Positions 1 to 8,435 are shown, counted from the stretch's first letter. The stretch is 64,000 nt of DNA from Oscillospiraceae bacterium (GCA_017434755.1 JAFRER010000021.1:186001-250000), one strand, 5' to 3'. Made by a program: numbers and translations. Notes: generated from the letters alone by a model not told the origin.

Positions 1-2643
1 GTCCTCGCAGCGCACCATGGTGGATGCCGCAGGAACGTCTCTCTCAAGATGGATGGCGTCGAACATGCATCTGGTGGTGCACAGTCCGCATCCGATGCAT
101 CTGTTGGGATCCACGACGCTCACGCCGCAGCCCAGGCAGCGGCTTGCCTCGGCCTTGACCTGCTCCTCGGTAAAGGTGAGCCGGTCATGCTCGAAGGATC
201 TAGCCTTGGCCGGATCGTGCAGGATCTGCTGGCGGGCGGGTCTGTCGAAGCTGCCGACATCGATGACGACTTCGTTCTTGTTGAGTTCATAGAACTCGCG
301 GAGGTTGCGGCCTCTGGTGAGGCTCTGGCCGTCCTGTACGAAGCGGTGGAGCGACTCGGCTCCTTCACGTCCGGCCGCAATGGCATCAATGGCAAACTTG
401 GGTCCGGTGAAGACATCGCCGCCGACGAAGATGTCGGACTGCTCTGTCTGGTACGTAACGGCATCAGCAAGGGCGTTGCCCTTGGGTCCGGTCTTGAGCT
501 CGCCGACATCCAGGCCGCCCCAGTCGATGGTCTGGCCGACGGCAGCGAGAACGGAATCGACCTCGATGGTCTCAAACCGTCCGGTGCCGACGGGCTTCCT
601 TCTGCCCTTCTCATCGGGCTCGCCGAGTTCCATGATCTCGACCTTGAGACCGGTGACCTTGCCGGCTTCTCCGATGATCTCCACGGGCGCGTTCAGGAAA
701 CAGAACTTCACGCCCTCTTCCTTTGCCTCGGCGACCTCTTCCTTATCGGCGGGCATCTCCTCCTCGCTGCGGCGGTAGATCACAGTGGTCTCCGCGCCGA
801 GGCGGACTGCCGTCCGGCAGACGTCCATGGCGACATTGCCGCCGCCGATGACGGCGCACTTCTTCCCAAGCTCGGGTCTGTTGCCGAGGTTGACCTCCCG
901 GAGGAAGTCCACTCCGCCGAGCACACCCTGCAGATCCTCGCCGGGGATGCCGAGCTTCTGGCTCTTCTGCGCGCCGATGGCAACATAGAAGCCCTTGAAG
1001 CCTTCATCACGGAGCTGCTGGATGGTGACGTCCTTGCCCACTTCGGTGTTCATGCGGAACTGCACGCCCATCTTCTCAAGGATCTCGATCTCGCCCTTGA
1101 GTGCGGAGCGGTCGAGACGGTAGCTCGGAATGCCCATGATGAGCATGCCGCCGGGCTGGCTGTTGCGGTCGAAGACGGTGACGTTGGTGTAGCCCATACG
1201 CGCCAGATAGTAGGCGCAGCTCAGACCCGCGGGGCCGGCGCCGATGATGGCTACCTTCTCCTCATATGGCTTGTCGATCGGGCGGCGGTAGAGTTTTTCG
1301 GGGACATAGCGCTCTTCGCTCTTGAGATCCTGCTCGGCTATGAACTTCTTGATCTCATCGATGGCCAGCGCCTTGTCGAGCGCTCCGCGGGTGCAGGCGT
1401 CCTCGCAGCGGCGGTTGCAGACATAGCCGCAGACCGAGGGGAAAGGATTGTCCTGCTTGATGAGCTTGAGTGCGTCGAGATAACGTCCTTCCTTTGCCAG
1501 CTTAATATAGCCCTGTATGGCGATATGAGCGGGGCAGGCGGTCTTGCAGGGGGCCGTGCCGGATTCGTGGCAGTTCTTGCGGTTGTCGAACACGTAGTTC
1601 GGGTTCCACTTGTCCTTGCCCCACTTGAGACCGGAGGAGAGCTCCTGTCTGGGGTATTCGACCTCGCCGCTCTTGGTGCAGAGCTTCTGGCCGAGCTTGA
1701 CGGCGCCGGCCGGGCAGACCTCTACGCACTTGCCGCAGGCCACGCAGTTGTCCTTGTTGACATGGGCACGGTAGGCGGACGCTGAGAGGTTCGGGGTGTT
1801 GAAGTACTGGCTCGTGTGCAGGGCGAAGCAGACGCCGATGTCGCAGTTGCAGAGACCGAAGATCTTGTCCTCACCGTCTATGTTGGTGATCTGGTGGACA
1901 TAGCCGTTCTCCTCGGCACGCTGGCAGATGTGGAGAGCCTCCTCCTTGGTGATGTAGCGGCCCTTGCCGGTCTCCACGAGGTACTGTGCAAAGTCGCCGA
2001 GACCGATGCAGCAGTCGTCCTGGATCTCACCGGAACCCTCTCCGAAAAGACGTCTGGCATTTCTGCAGGAGCAGTAGCCGACGGAGAGCTTTCCTTCATA
2101 CTTGTCCAGCCAGTGGGAGATATGCTCCACGGATACGGATTTGTTCTCCGCTTTGATGGCAGTCTCCACGGGGAGAACGTGCATGCCGATCCCGTCGCCG
2201 CCGGGAGGGATGAGGTGGGTCTTGCCTTCGAGCGGCAGGAAGGTCATCTGGTCGAAGCTGCTGGCCAGCTCCGGATACTTCTCCACCTGGTCGAGGACCA
2301 TGTTGGTCATTTCGGCGATGCCGGGAACGAAGAGCTGGACGTACCACTGCTTCTCATGCTCGGGGTTCTCCCAGTTGTACTCCACGATGCCGTGCATCGC
2401 GCCGTCCATGAGGAGCTCCTCGATCCTCTCCTCGGACTTGCCGGTGAGCTTTGCGATCTGCGCCGTGGTCTTCGGCTTGCGCAGGCCCATCTTCAGCATG
2501 ACTTCGGCGATCTCGTCGTTCGAGCAGGCACGGTCCAGAATGATGTATTCGGGATCGGTCTCTGTCAGTTTTTTGATTCCGAATTTCTGCGGCAGACGGT
2601 CCGTGATCATTTTGCCGAGGTCGAATAAAATCTCTCTTGCCAT
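1..2643 (-). CDS. Fe-S/FAD NAD(P)-dependent oxidoreductase, GltD-like, 3' end cut by window edge
   Basis: The gene opens with ATG at 2643 after AAAAGGAGACTAT and stays open to base 1, giving at least 881 residues; the C-terminus lies outside. The first ~290 residues hold a helical segment resembling a winged helix and several cysteines. A 4Fe-4S motif (CVACGKCVEVCP) follows near residue 300. Next comes a GltD-type cysteine-rich domain and an FAD Rossmann motif (IGAGPAGL) near 465, then a second nucleotide-binding motif (VIGGGNVAMD). A ferredoxin-like pair (CLGCG, CIGCGLCTTRC) lies near 840-855. This resembles glutamate-synthase-small-subunit-like oxidoreductases that pass electrons between NAD(P)H and ferredoxin or a partner enzyme. 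The real partner is unknown. The fold call is secure; the substrate is not. Confidence 0.85.
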   Translation of the reverse strand, partial: MAREILFDLGKMITDRLPQKFGIKKLTETDPEYIILDRACSNDEIAEVMLKMGLRKPKTTAQIAKLTGKSEERIEELLMDGAMHGIVEYNWENPEHEKQWYVQLFVPGIAEMTNMVLDQVEKYPELASSFDQMTFLPLEGKTHLIPPGGDGIGMHVLPVETAIKAENKSVSVEHISHWLDKYEGKLSVGYCSCRNARRLFGEGSGEIQDDCCIGLGDFAQYLVETGKGRYITKEEALHICQRAEENGYVHQITNIDGEDKIFGLCNCDIGVCFALHTSQYFNTPNLSASAYRAHVNKDNCVACGKCVEVCPAGAVKLGQKLCTKSGEVEYPRQELSSGLKWGKDKWNPNYVFDNRKNCHESGTAPCKTACPAHIAIQGYIKLAKEGRYLDALKLIKQDNPFPSVCGYVCNRRCEDACTRGALDKALAIDEIKKFIAEQDLKSEERYVPEKLYRRPIDKPYEEKVAIIGAGPAGLSCAYYLARMGYTNVTVFDRNSQPGGMLIMGIPSYRLDRSALKGEIEILEKMGVQFRMNTEVGKDVTIQQLRDEGFKGFYVAIGAQKSQKLGIPGEDLQGVLGGVDFLREVNLGNRPELGKKCAVIGGGNVAMDVCRTAVRLGAETTVIYRRSEEEMPADKEEVAEAKEEGVKFCFLNAPVEIIGEAGKVTGLKVEIMELGEPDEKGRRKPVGTGRFETIEVDSVLAAVGQTIDWGGLDVGELKTGPKGNALADAVTYQTEQSDIFVGGDVFTGPKFAIDAIAAGREGAESLHRFVQDGQSLTRGRNLREFYELNKNEVVIDVGSFDRPARQQILHDPAKARSFEHDRLTFTEEQVKAEASRCLGCGVSVVDPNRCIGCGLCTTRCMFDAIHLERDVPAASTMVRCED

Positions 2644-2693
2644 ATAGTCTCCTTTTCCCCTCTTGTATTTTATTTATCTATCTGCTATTCATG

Positions 2694-2708
2694 ATGCGCG
2701 CTGCGCAT
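2694..2708. promoter_or_regulatory. Inverted repeat upstream of the Fe-S/FAD oxidoreductase
   Basis: ATGCGC, GCT, GCGCAT form a perfect 6-bp inverted repeat about 50 bases before the oxidoreductase start. It could be an operator or a small leader hairpin. No convincing -35/-10 pair was found beside it, so the role is open. Confidence 0.3.
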
Positions 2709-2742
2709 ACCAAACTAGTTTAAGCATATCATAAAGAAAGAG

Positions 2743-2778
2743 AAAAGTCACTTCGTTTTTTACCGCGAAGTGACTTTT
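2743..2778 (-). terminator. Rho-independent terminator after the S11 carboxypeptidase
   Basis: A 13-bp perfect stem (AAAAGTCACTTCG with its complement) with an 10-base loop lies 15 bases past the stop of the carboxypeptidase and is followed on the minus strand by a pyrimidine-rich CTCTTTCTTT tail. It separates that operon from the oxidoreductase. Confidence 0.75.
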
Positions 2779-2792
2779 CTTTCGTGTCCGTT

Positions 2793-4133
2793 TCAGCTTA
2801 CCCAGTCCTTTGCGAAACGCAGGAGGATCTCTGCCGCCTGACCGCGCTCTCCGGGCGTCTCGGCCCCGAATACTACCGCGACCATCGTGTGTTCCTCCCC
2901 ATCCACCGTCACCGGACAGGACGCCACGAGGCAGTACCCGGCCTTATCGGTAGAGCCTGTCTTGAGACCGGAGGTCCCCGGCATGTTGAAGACAAGCGGG
3001 TTGGAATTTGCCGTGGTGTAATTCAGGGTCGGCATGTTCGAATACTGCAGGGAGGTGATCTCCGTGATCTGCGGAAAATGTTCCAGGATGTACGAGCACA
3101 GGCGGAACATATCCGCGGCGCTCATCCTGTTCTGCAGCTTTGCAGGGATGGCCGTCTCTCTGAATTCCGGAAGACCGTGCGGGTTATAGAATCTCGCCGT
3201 TTTCATCCCGAGCTCCGCAGCTCTTTCGTTCATCTGTTCCACGAAAGCCTCCTCCGAGCCCGAGACATGCTCGGCGATCGCCAGCGCGCACTCGTTGCTC
3301 GAAGCGAGGAGCATCATCCTTGTGAGCTCGTCAAGCGGCACGTAGGTGTTTTCGCCGAGAGTCACCATCGCGTCCGCGGTCCTGGAAAGCTCAGCCGCCT
3401 TCTTGCTGATCTTCACCTTGTCGCCGCTCTTCACGCTCCCGTTCTCCAGTGCCTCGGAGAGCAGCAGATAGGTCATCAGCTTGCTCGTGCTCGCGATGGG
3501 CACGGGGAAAGAGGAGTTCTGCGCAAAGAGCACGGTCTTCCTGTCGGCATCGCCCACCAGCACACCGCTGAAGGAATCGAAATACCCCTCCTCCTTCAGC
3601 TGAAGGATATCGACCGAGAAGGGCTGCTCCGGATAGATCCGCAGGGCGTTGTCCGGGAAGGACTCCACTTTCAGATCGAGCATGAGCTGGATATCGATGA
3701 GGCTCATATAGAGCGTACCGCCGGTGCTGTAGGTATAGTAGCGCATGTCCGCCCCGTTGAGGAAGATCCTGTTCCGGACAAGCTCCGCCCAGACGGTTCC
3801 GCGGTTGTCATTCCCCGTGAACACGGCCGAACCCGAGGCCTTTCCGGTGGTTATGGCGTAATGGGCACCATGTACGGCGCTGTTCTGGAACACCACGGTG
3901 AACTGCTTTTCCGTCCCCTTCAGAATCGCGGCAAGATCGTTGAGAGACAGAAGGAGATTGTTCTCGTGCGTGACGTCATAGCCCCTCACGGTGTATTCCT
4001 TCCCGTCACCTATGGAGACGGCTATCTTCACCGGATAGAGCAGGTCGCTGTCGGCATAGGCATGCGGAGCGAGAGGCAGCGCGATGATAACCAGACACAG
4101 CACTATGGAAATGAATCGCGAGGTCTTTTTCAT
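2793..4133 (-). CDS. D-alanyl-D-alanine carboxypeptidase, S11 family (PBP5/DacF-like)
   Basis: The 446-residue protein starts with a clear Sec signal peptide (1-27, ending in HAYA). It then has an N-terminal region of about 140 residues resembling the copper-amine-oxidase N-terminal domain seen on Firmicute wall enzymes. The serine carboxypeptidase domain follows, with the three hallmark motifs: S215-T-S-K218, S278-S-N280 and K391-T-G393. Enzymes of this family remove the terminal D-Ala from peptidoglycan pentapeptides outside the membrane, which limits cross-linking. The start has a good TTTAAGGAGG site. It begins 12 bases after the stop of an LD-carboxypeptidase-like gene, so the two are likely co-transcribed. 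The usual C-terminal amphipathic anchor is not obvious; the protein ends soon after the catalytic domain, so it may be soluble outside the cell or held by other means. Confidence 0.92.
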   Translation of the reverse strand: MKKTSRFISIVLCLVIIALPLAPHAYADSDLLYPVKIAVSIGDGKEYTVRGYDVTHENNLLLSLNDLAAILKGTEKQFTVVFQNSAVHGAHYAITTGKASGSAVFTGNDNRGTVWAELVRNRIFLNGADMRYYTYSTGGTLYMSLIDIQLMLDLKVESFPDNALRIYPEQPFSVDILQLKEEGYFDSFSGVLVGDADRKTVLFAQNSSFPVPIASTSKLMTYLLLSEALENGSVKSGDKVKISKKAAELSRTADAMVTLGENTYVPLDELTRMMLLASSNECALAIAEHVSGSEEAFVEQMNERAAELGMKTARFYNPHGLPEFRETAIPAKLQNRMSAADMFRLCSYILEHFPQITEITSLQYSNMPTLNYTTANSNPLVFNMPGTSGLKTGSTDKAGYCLVASCPVTVDGEEHTMVAVVFGAETPGERGQAAEILLRFAKDWVS

Positions 4134-4145
4134 CCGCTTCCCTCC

Positions 4146-5174
4146 TTAAACAAGTTCAAATCTTACGGACATCTCTCCGTCCGCCGCGCTCACATCCGCG
4201 CACGCCCCGGAAACAAGGGGCATTGATGGCGGCAGATGCCCGAGGTCGGCGTCGAGGACGATCGGAACGCCGAAACGTTCGAGCACGCCCGTGACCGCGT
4301 TTATTCTGTCCATGCCGAGGATCTCCTCGTCAAAGTGGAGCGGTCTTCCGATGATGAATCCCTTCGCCGTGTCGAACCAGCCGGCGCCGGCAAGCTGCCA
4401 GAGTGCCCTGCGGATCCCGAGCGGGTTCAGATCACAGGATTCGAGGAACCATATGATCCCGTCCTCACGATATCGGTCTTCAAACTCTTTAACTTTATCA
4501 AAGCGCGTTCCGCACAGGATCGAAAGGCAGTCGAGGCAGCCGCCGAGCAGACGTCCCGAAAACTCTGCCCGCTCAGAGGAACCGTTCAGCAGCCTTACGC
4601 AGGGCTCCTCCGTTATGTTATACGGCTCGAAAGGACGCTCCTCGTCCTTGACGGATTCGAACTCCCAGCCGTCGTAATTCGCGACCTCCAGTTTTCTGCC
4701 GGTCAGGATGCCGAAGGCATCTGATATAGCGGGATGCCACGGCCGCATAGCGAAAGACGGGGCGCAGGGTCCGTAGATCGCAGCTGTGTCGCACAGCACG
4801 GGGAGCGTAAACGTGAGGTTTGTGTTGTCGGAAAAGCCCATGTACCACTTCGGCTTTGCTGCCTTTATCCCCTCGAAGTCCACAAATTCGAGGTCCTCGC
4901 ACATAGTCTCTCCGCCGCCGCAGGAGATGATCACATCGCAGCTGTCATGCAGGAAGAAATCGTTTATCTCGGCAGCGCAGTTTTCCGGCGTGCTGCTCTT
5001 TCCGATGCCGTCGGATGCATAGCAGTTCGGCCCGGTGACCGTCCTGTATCCCTTGGCGCGCAGTTTGCGTTTGCTCTCCTTGAAGCAGCTCCTGTACGGC
5101 TCGATGGTGCAGCCGAAAGAAGGGGCGATGAAGCCGATCCTCCCCTGTTTTTTCAAGAATTCCGGGTACCGCAT
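4146..5174 (-). CDS. LD-carboxypeptidase / MccF-like serine peptidase, S66 family
   Basis: The 342-residue protein matches the S66 family, with an N-terminal IGFIAPS motif and the nucleophile Ser115 in GFSDNT. A C-terminal domain carries the likely Glu (WFLESCDLN) and His (GRPLHF) partners. Family members either cut the L,D bond of muropeptides in the cytoplasm (LdcA) or inactivate peptidyl-adenylate toxins and related amides (MccF). There is no signal peptide, so it acts in the cytosol. Pairing with an exported D,D-carboxypeptidase favours murein trimming or recycling. MccF-type self-immunity cannot be excluded from sequence alone. Confidence 0.85.
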   Translation of the reverse strand: MRYPEFLKKQGRIGFIAPSFGCTIEPYRSCFKESKRKLRAKGYRTVTGPNCYASDGIGKSSTPENCAAEINDFFLHDSCDVIISCGGGETMCEDLEFVDFEGIKAAKPKWYMGFSDNTNLTFTLPVLCDTAAIYGPCAPSFAMRPWHPAISDAFGILTGRKLEVANYDGWEFESVKDEERPFEPYNITEEPCVRLLNGSSERAEFSGRLLGGCLDCLSILCGTRFDKVKEFEDRYREDGIIWFLESCDLNPLGIRRALWQLAGAGWFDTAKGFIIGRPLHFDEEILGMDRINAVTGVLERFGVPIVLDADLGHLPPSMPLVSGACADVSAADGEMSVRFELV

Positions 5175-5243
5175 CTTTCCGACAGCCTCCGTGCATCAGT
5201 TGTTTTCTCTGCGTGATCAGAACATAGGAATTATATTATACCA

Positions 5244-5272
5244 CATATACCATCATTTGTCCTCAAATACAA
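5244..5272 (-). promoter_or_regulatory. Possible promoter for the S66/S11 peptidase operon
   Basis: On the minus strand TTGTAT and TATATG are 17 bases apart, and a second -10-like TATAAT lies at 5235-5240. The 14-mer TTGTCCTCAAATAC (plus strand, 5257-5270) recurs at 29625-29638 in front of the surface protein gene. Confidence 0.4.
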
Positions 5273-5430
5273 TACGGCATAACGGCCGCAGGCGGATCAA
5301 CGGCCTGTAAAAAGCAAAAACGCCCTTCCGGCGATCCCGGAAAGGCTTCGGAAAGGACTTCTGATAACAAAAACTCCCCATAAACAGAAGTAACCCCCGG
5401 CCGAGCATCTTTCACCTACTCTGTCGGGGG

Positions 5431-5460
5431 CTACTTCTCTGAATTTTTGATATCAAGCAT
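5431..5460 (-). CDS. Nine-codon ORF ending in the hairpin
   Basis: ATG at 5460 follows AGAGGTAACCAGG, a well-spaced Shine-Dalgarno site. It encodes MLDIKNSEK and stops in the left arm of the 5386-5438 hairpin on the minus strand. It is far too short and polar to be a toxin of the holin-like type, so if it descends from one it has lost its hydrophobic core. It may equally be a chance ORF. Confidence 0.25.
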   Translation of the reverse strand: MLDIKNSEK

Positions 5461-5546
5461 CCTGGTTACCTCTCTTTCTTTCGTCTCCTGCCGCATTTCA
5501 CATCCGTTCCGTTCAACCCTCTCACCAAATCATTTCATTTACATCT

Positions 5547-5594
5547 CTATGTGAGACAAGCATTTGTGGGGGTAACACCGTATTGTTTGACCAT
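5547..5594 (-). CDS. Fifteen-residue peptide ORF of the small transcript
   Basis: The ATG at 5594 is preceded at good spacing by CAGGA. It encodes MVKQYGVTPTNACLT and stops with TAG. The ORF lies about 45 bases into the predicted transcript starting near 5640. The peptide is polar with no membrane segment. Function is unknown; it could be a leader peptide controlling the downstream hairpins. Confidence 0.35.
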   Translation of the reverse strand: MVKQYGVTPTNACLT

Positions 5595-5646
5595 GCGGAC
5601 TTCCTGCTATTTTTTCGGAGAGCCTTTCTTCCCTCCTGTTGTCTAA

Positions 5647-5675
5647 ACTATACTATATGCGGCAGCGGTTTTCAA
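5647..5675 (-). promoter_or_regulatory. Promoter of the small transcript
   Basis: TTGAAA, 17-base spacer and TATAGT on the minus strand. It has no long gene behind it, only the short ORFs and hairpins, which argues for a small RNA or mini-mRNA. Confidence 0.65.
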
Positions 5676-5761
5676 CGGGCAATAGTTGACGAATTAAGGG
5701 CGGTGAACTTGTGAAAATGGCTGAAAACAGGCACTTTCCACATATTTCTTCAAAGAAGCAG

Positions 5762-5791
5762 TTGACAGTTTTGTGAATCTGATGATAGAAT
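5762..5791 (+). promoter_or_regulatory. Orphan plus-strand promoter facing a hairpin
   Basis: TTGACA, 18-base spacer and TAGAAT point toward the plus strand. Ten bases later an 8-bp hairpin (5801-5820, GAAG loop) followed by TTTTTCTTT looks like a terminator. Any RNA would be only ~30 bases unless it reads through as an antisense transcript into the CorC gene. Confidence 0.45.
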
Positions 5792-5841
5792 AATAGCGTT
5801 GTGGGTCTGAAGAGACCCGCTTTTTCTTTCCGAAAACGGAA

Positions 5842-5870
5842 ACAGCCCGAAGCGCAAGGCTCCGGGCTGT
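5842..5870 (-). terminator. Terminator of the CNNM/CorC operon
   Basis: ACAGCCCG and CGGGCTGT pair around a 13-base internal segment, 4 bases after the TAA stop at 5875-5877. On the minus strand the stem is followed by TTTCCGTTTTC. Confidence 0.7.
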
Positions 5871-5874
5871 GTTT

Positions 5875-7152
5875 TTATTTATCCTCTTTTTCTTCGGGGA
5901 GGCGCCTTACAAGCACCTTCTCCACGCGGCGCTCATCCGCGTCGAGCACCGTGATCTGCATCCCGTCGTAGATGAAGCTTTCTCCGGGCTGGGGGAATCG
6001 CTCCATCTTCTCCACTGTCCAGCCGCCTACGGTTTCGCTCTCGGCTTCAAAGCGGTTTTCGGCAATTCCCATCAGATCGATGAACTCCGCAATGGACATA
6101 TCGCCGTCGAGCAGATAATCCCCCTCGGAATTCCGGATCATTTCCGGCTCGACCTCATCGGTCTCATCCCAAATCTCACCAACGATCTGTTCGAGAACGT
6201 CCTCCATGGTGATGACGCCGAGGGTCCCGCCGTACTCATCCGAGACCACCGCAAGATGCTGCTTGGCCTTCTTGAGTCTGTCGAGCACCTGCGGGAGCTT
6301 CATGGTCTTGTAGACATAGCAGACCGGCATGAGCAGCGGGCGGATGCTGATCGGCTCCGCCGTTTCCGTCACGGCCTTCAGGAAATGGTTCAGGGAAAGC
6401 ACGCCGATCATATTGTCGATGCCGCCCTCGTAGACCGGGATCCTTGAATGGTTGGCGTTTTCCACCGAGGAAAGGATCTTTTCCCAGTCGTAGTTGATAT
6501 CGATGGCCTGGATGTCCACCCGCGCAGTCATTGCTTCGTAAGCGGATATATCCGAAAAGTCGATGGCCGCCTGCACAAGCTCGGAGCGATCCTCATCGAT
6601 GACCTCCTCGTCCTCGGCCGTCTCTATGATCTGCTGCAGCTCCTCCACGGCCTCATCACCGGCCGCCTGATCTTCATCCGGCCGGATAAGCAGATTGAAC
6701 AGGGCAATCAGCTTCACGATGACCCAGATCAGCGGGAACAGCACGATCATGCAGGCCCGGATGATATAGGCATAGCGCATGGAGAGCGTGGTAGCTTTTT
6801 TCTTGGCGGTGATCTTCGGGATGGTCTCGCCGAAGATGATCACCAGCAGTGTCATGATGACCGTGGCCAGCCAGGCGAACCTGTCCCTGCCGTTATCCAG
6901 CAGGATCACCATGATGGAAGCGAGCGACGAGCCCGCTATATTGGCCAGATTGTTGCCGATCAGGATAGCGCTGAGCGAATCGTCAAAGCGGCGTGCAAGG
7001 AACAGCGCGGTCCTAGCCCTGTGCGAACCGTCCTCGGAAGCGTTCTCGAGGCGTACATGATTGCAGGACGAGATAGCCATCTCACTTGCGGAGAAAAAAG
7101 CCGAACAGCAGATGCAGGCAAATATGCCCAGCGCAACCAGTATGACCGTCAC
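5875..7152 (-). CDS. CNNM/HlyC-CorC family membrane protein (second copy)
   Basis: The 425-residue protein has the hemolysin-C/CorC architecture. An N-terminal DUF21/CNNM transmembrane domain (about 1-195) includes the ETIPK motif. A CBS-domain pair (about 205-335) and a C-terminal CorC_HlyC regulatory domain (about 345-420) follow. Family members are linked to Mg2+ or Co2+ export or homeostasis, with the CBS pair sensing nucleotides. It overlaps the upstream paralogue by 4 bases (ATGA), so translation is probably coupled. The two proteins align along their whole length and arose by tandem duplication; they may form a heterodimer. The transported ion cannot be read from sequence. Confidence 0.9.
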   Translation of the reverse strand: MTVILVALGIFACICCSAFFSASEMAISSCNHVRLENASEDGSHRARTALFLARRFDDSLSAILIGNNLANIAGSSLASIMVILLDNGRDRFAWLATVIMTLLVIIFGETIPKITAKKKATTLSMRYAYIIRACMIVLFPLIWVIVKLIALFNLLIRPDEDQAAGDEAVEELQQIIETAEDEEVIDEDRSELVQAAIDFSDISAYEAMTARVDIQAIDINYDWEKILSSVENANHSRIPVYEGGIDNMIGVLSLNHFLKAVTETAEPISIRPLLMPVCYVYKTMKLPQVLDRLKKAKQHLAVVSDEYGGTLGVITMEDVLEQIVGEIWDETDEVEPEMIRNSEGDYLLDGDMSIAEFIDLMGIAENRFEAESETVGGWTVEKMERFPQPGESFIYDGMQITVLDADERRVEKVLVRRLPEEKEDK

Positions 7153-8435
7153 TGCTTATCGCCTCCTTCCTCTTCCTCCGGAAGGCGTTCCACAACGAGC
7201 CGCAGGATCCGGTTGTGCTCCATTTCGGAGACCGTCACGCGAATCCCGTGATAATCGAAGCTGTCCCCCACTTTGGGGATGGCGGCAAACTTCACATAGG
7301 CCCACTCGCCCATGAGCGTGCCCTCGAATTCCTCGTTCTCCTCGGGGTCTTCAAAGCCGATCTCCTCAAACAGGTCGCTGACATGCACATCAGCTCCGAC
7401 GTTGTATTCGTTCTCGTCGAAGCAGACGATCGGCTCTTCGATCACGTCGTCTTCGTCCCAGATCTCACCCACGAGTTCCTCCAGGATATCCTCCACCGTG
7501 ACCACGCCGAGGGTACCGCCGTAATTGTCGGTCACCACGGCTATATTGAGCTTCTTCCCCTTCATCATCTCCAGCAGCTCGTCGATCTTCGTGCTCGCGT
7601 GGATGAACAGGGCTTCGTCCAGAAGAGGCCGGAGCTCCAGATCGTGCCCGGACTTGAGCCAGGCCTTGATGAACTTCCGGATCTGCAGGATGCCGATGAT
7701 ATTGTCGATGCTTCCCTCGTAAACGGGGAGGCGGCTGTGGTTCGTCTCCTTGACCAGGGCAAGGATATCGTCAAGTCCGTCGTTGATATCGACGCCTACA
7801 AGGTCCACGCGGGGCGTTACGATACTCTCCACCGTCACGTCACCGAACTGCAGCGCAGAGGAGATCAGTTCGCCCTGCTCCTCGTCGAGCGTGCCTTCCT
7901 CGGTCATGTCCTCGATGATGTCGTAGATCTCTTCCTCGGTGACCGAGAGCTCCTGCTCTGCGGAGGTCAGCTTCGCGGCCGTCTGTCCGATCAGCGCCAG
8001 CAGCGACGAAAGCGGTGCGAGCACCTTCATGATGGTGCTCAGACTACCGCTCAAGGAAAGAGCGAGCTTGTCGGCGCGCTTTTTCGCGGCGCTCTTGGGG
8101 AGCATCTCACCGATGAAGAACACGGTTATGGTCGTAATTACCGTGCTCAGGGCGACAAAGCTCATCCCGAAGAACCTCGTGACGAACACCGTGACGACAG
8201 AAGCCGTCGAGATATGGACGATATTCGTACAGATGAGGATCGTGCTGATGGCCTTGTCAAAGTTTTCGAGCACGTACATAGCCCTCTTCGCGCGGGGATC
8301 CCCGCGCTCGGCCAGATTCTTTATCCTGTTCCTCGAGCACGCCGAGAACGCCGTCTCGCAGACAGCGCAGTACATGGCCAGCAGAAGAAGGATAACGACT
8401 GCTATTATGAACGGCAATTTACTGCCTTCATCCAT
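7149..8435 (-). CDS. CNNM/HlyC-CorC family membrane protein (first copy)
   Basis: This 428-residue protein shares the layout of its downstream neighbour: a DUF21/CNNM membrane domain with CETAFSA near the start and an GEMLPKSAAKK motif, two CBS motifs (about 210-330) and a CorC_HlyC domain (about 340-420). It starts a two-gene operon behind a strong promoter. The Shine-Dalgarno GGAG is about 13 bases from ATG, longer than usual, which may lower its translation. The inferred role is divalent cation homeostasis at the cytoplasmic membrane. The older label 'hemolysin' has no support here. Confidence 0.9.
   Translation of the reverse strand: MDEGSKLPFIIAVVILLLLAMYCAVCETAFSACSRNRIKNLAERGDPRAKRAMYVLENFDKAISTILICTNIVHISTASVVTVFVTRFFGMSFVALSTVITTITVFFIGEMLPKSAAKKRADKLALSLSGSLSTIMKVLAPLSSLLALIGQTAAKLTSAEQELSVTEEEIYDIIEDMTEEGTLDEEQGELISSALQFGDVTVESIVTPRVDLVGVDINDGLDDILALVKETNHSRLPVYEGSIDNIIGILQIRKFIKAWLKSGHDLELRPLLDEALFIHASTKIDELLEMMKGKKLNIAVVTDNYGGTLGVVTVEDILEELVGEIWDEDDVIEEPIVCFDENEYNVGADVHVSDLFEEIGFEDPEENEEFEGTLMGEWAYVKFAAIPKVGDSFDYHGIRVTVSEMEHNRILRLVVERLPEEEEGGDKQ

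Larger units (their letters stand above)
5310..5640 (-). ncRNA. Small transcript with mini-ORFs and two hairpins (possible type I toxin-like remnant)
   Basis: A good minus-strand promoter (TTGAAA at 5670-5675, 17-base spacer, TATAGT at 5647-5652) should start RNA near 5640. The transcript would carry an AGGAGGG-containing leader and a 15-codon ORF (5547-5594). It then has a 9-codon ORF (5431-5460) whose stop sits in a 20-bp imperfect hairpin (5386-5405 with 5419-5438). It ends at a terminator (5323-5345) followed by TTTTTGCTTTTT. The layout recalls small holin-like or Fst-like toxin cassettes of Firmicutes, in which a short membrane peptide ends at such a hairpin, but no hydrophobic peptide remains here. 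I recall similar 15-residue ORFs in gut Firmicutes but could not check. This locus fills most of the 700-base gap between 5175 and 5874. Confidence 0.5.

Noticed and set aside
49..1785. Long plus-strand open frame of 578 codons
   Set aside because: It is the antisense of the Fe-S/FAD oxidoreductase. The minus strand shows the Fe-S and FAD motifs and a ribosome site, while this frame has low-complexity Leu/Ala/Asp-rich sequence and no recognisable domain.
2644..2792. tRNA or other RNA gene in the gap
   Set aside because: Only a leader region, an inverted repeat and a terminator stem are visible; no cloverleaf or TTCGA arm was found here or in the other gaps of the window.
5386..5438. The 20-bp hairpin taken as the main terminator of the small transcript
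   Set aside because: It has internal mismatches and no long T run right after it on the minus strand; the following hairpin at 5323-5345 with TTTTTGCTTTTT is the better terminator.
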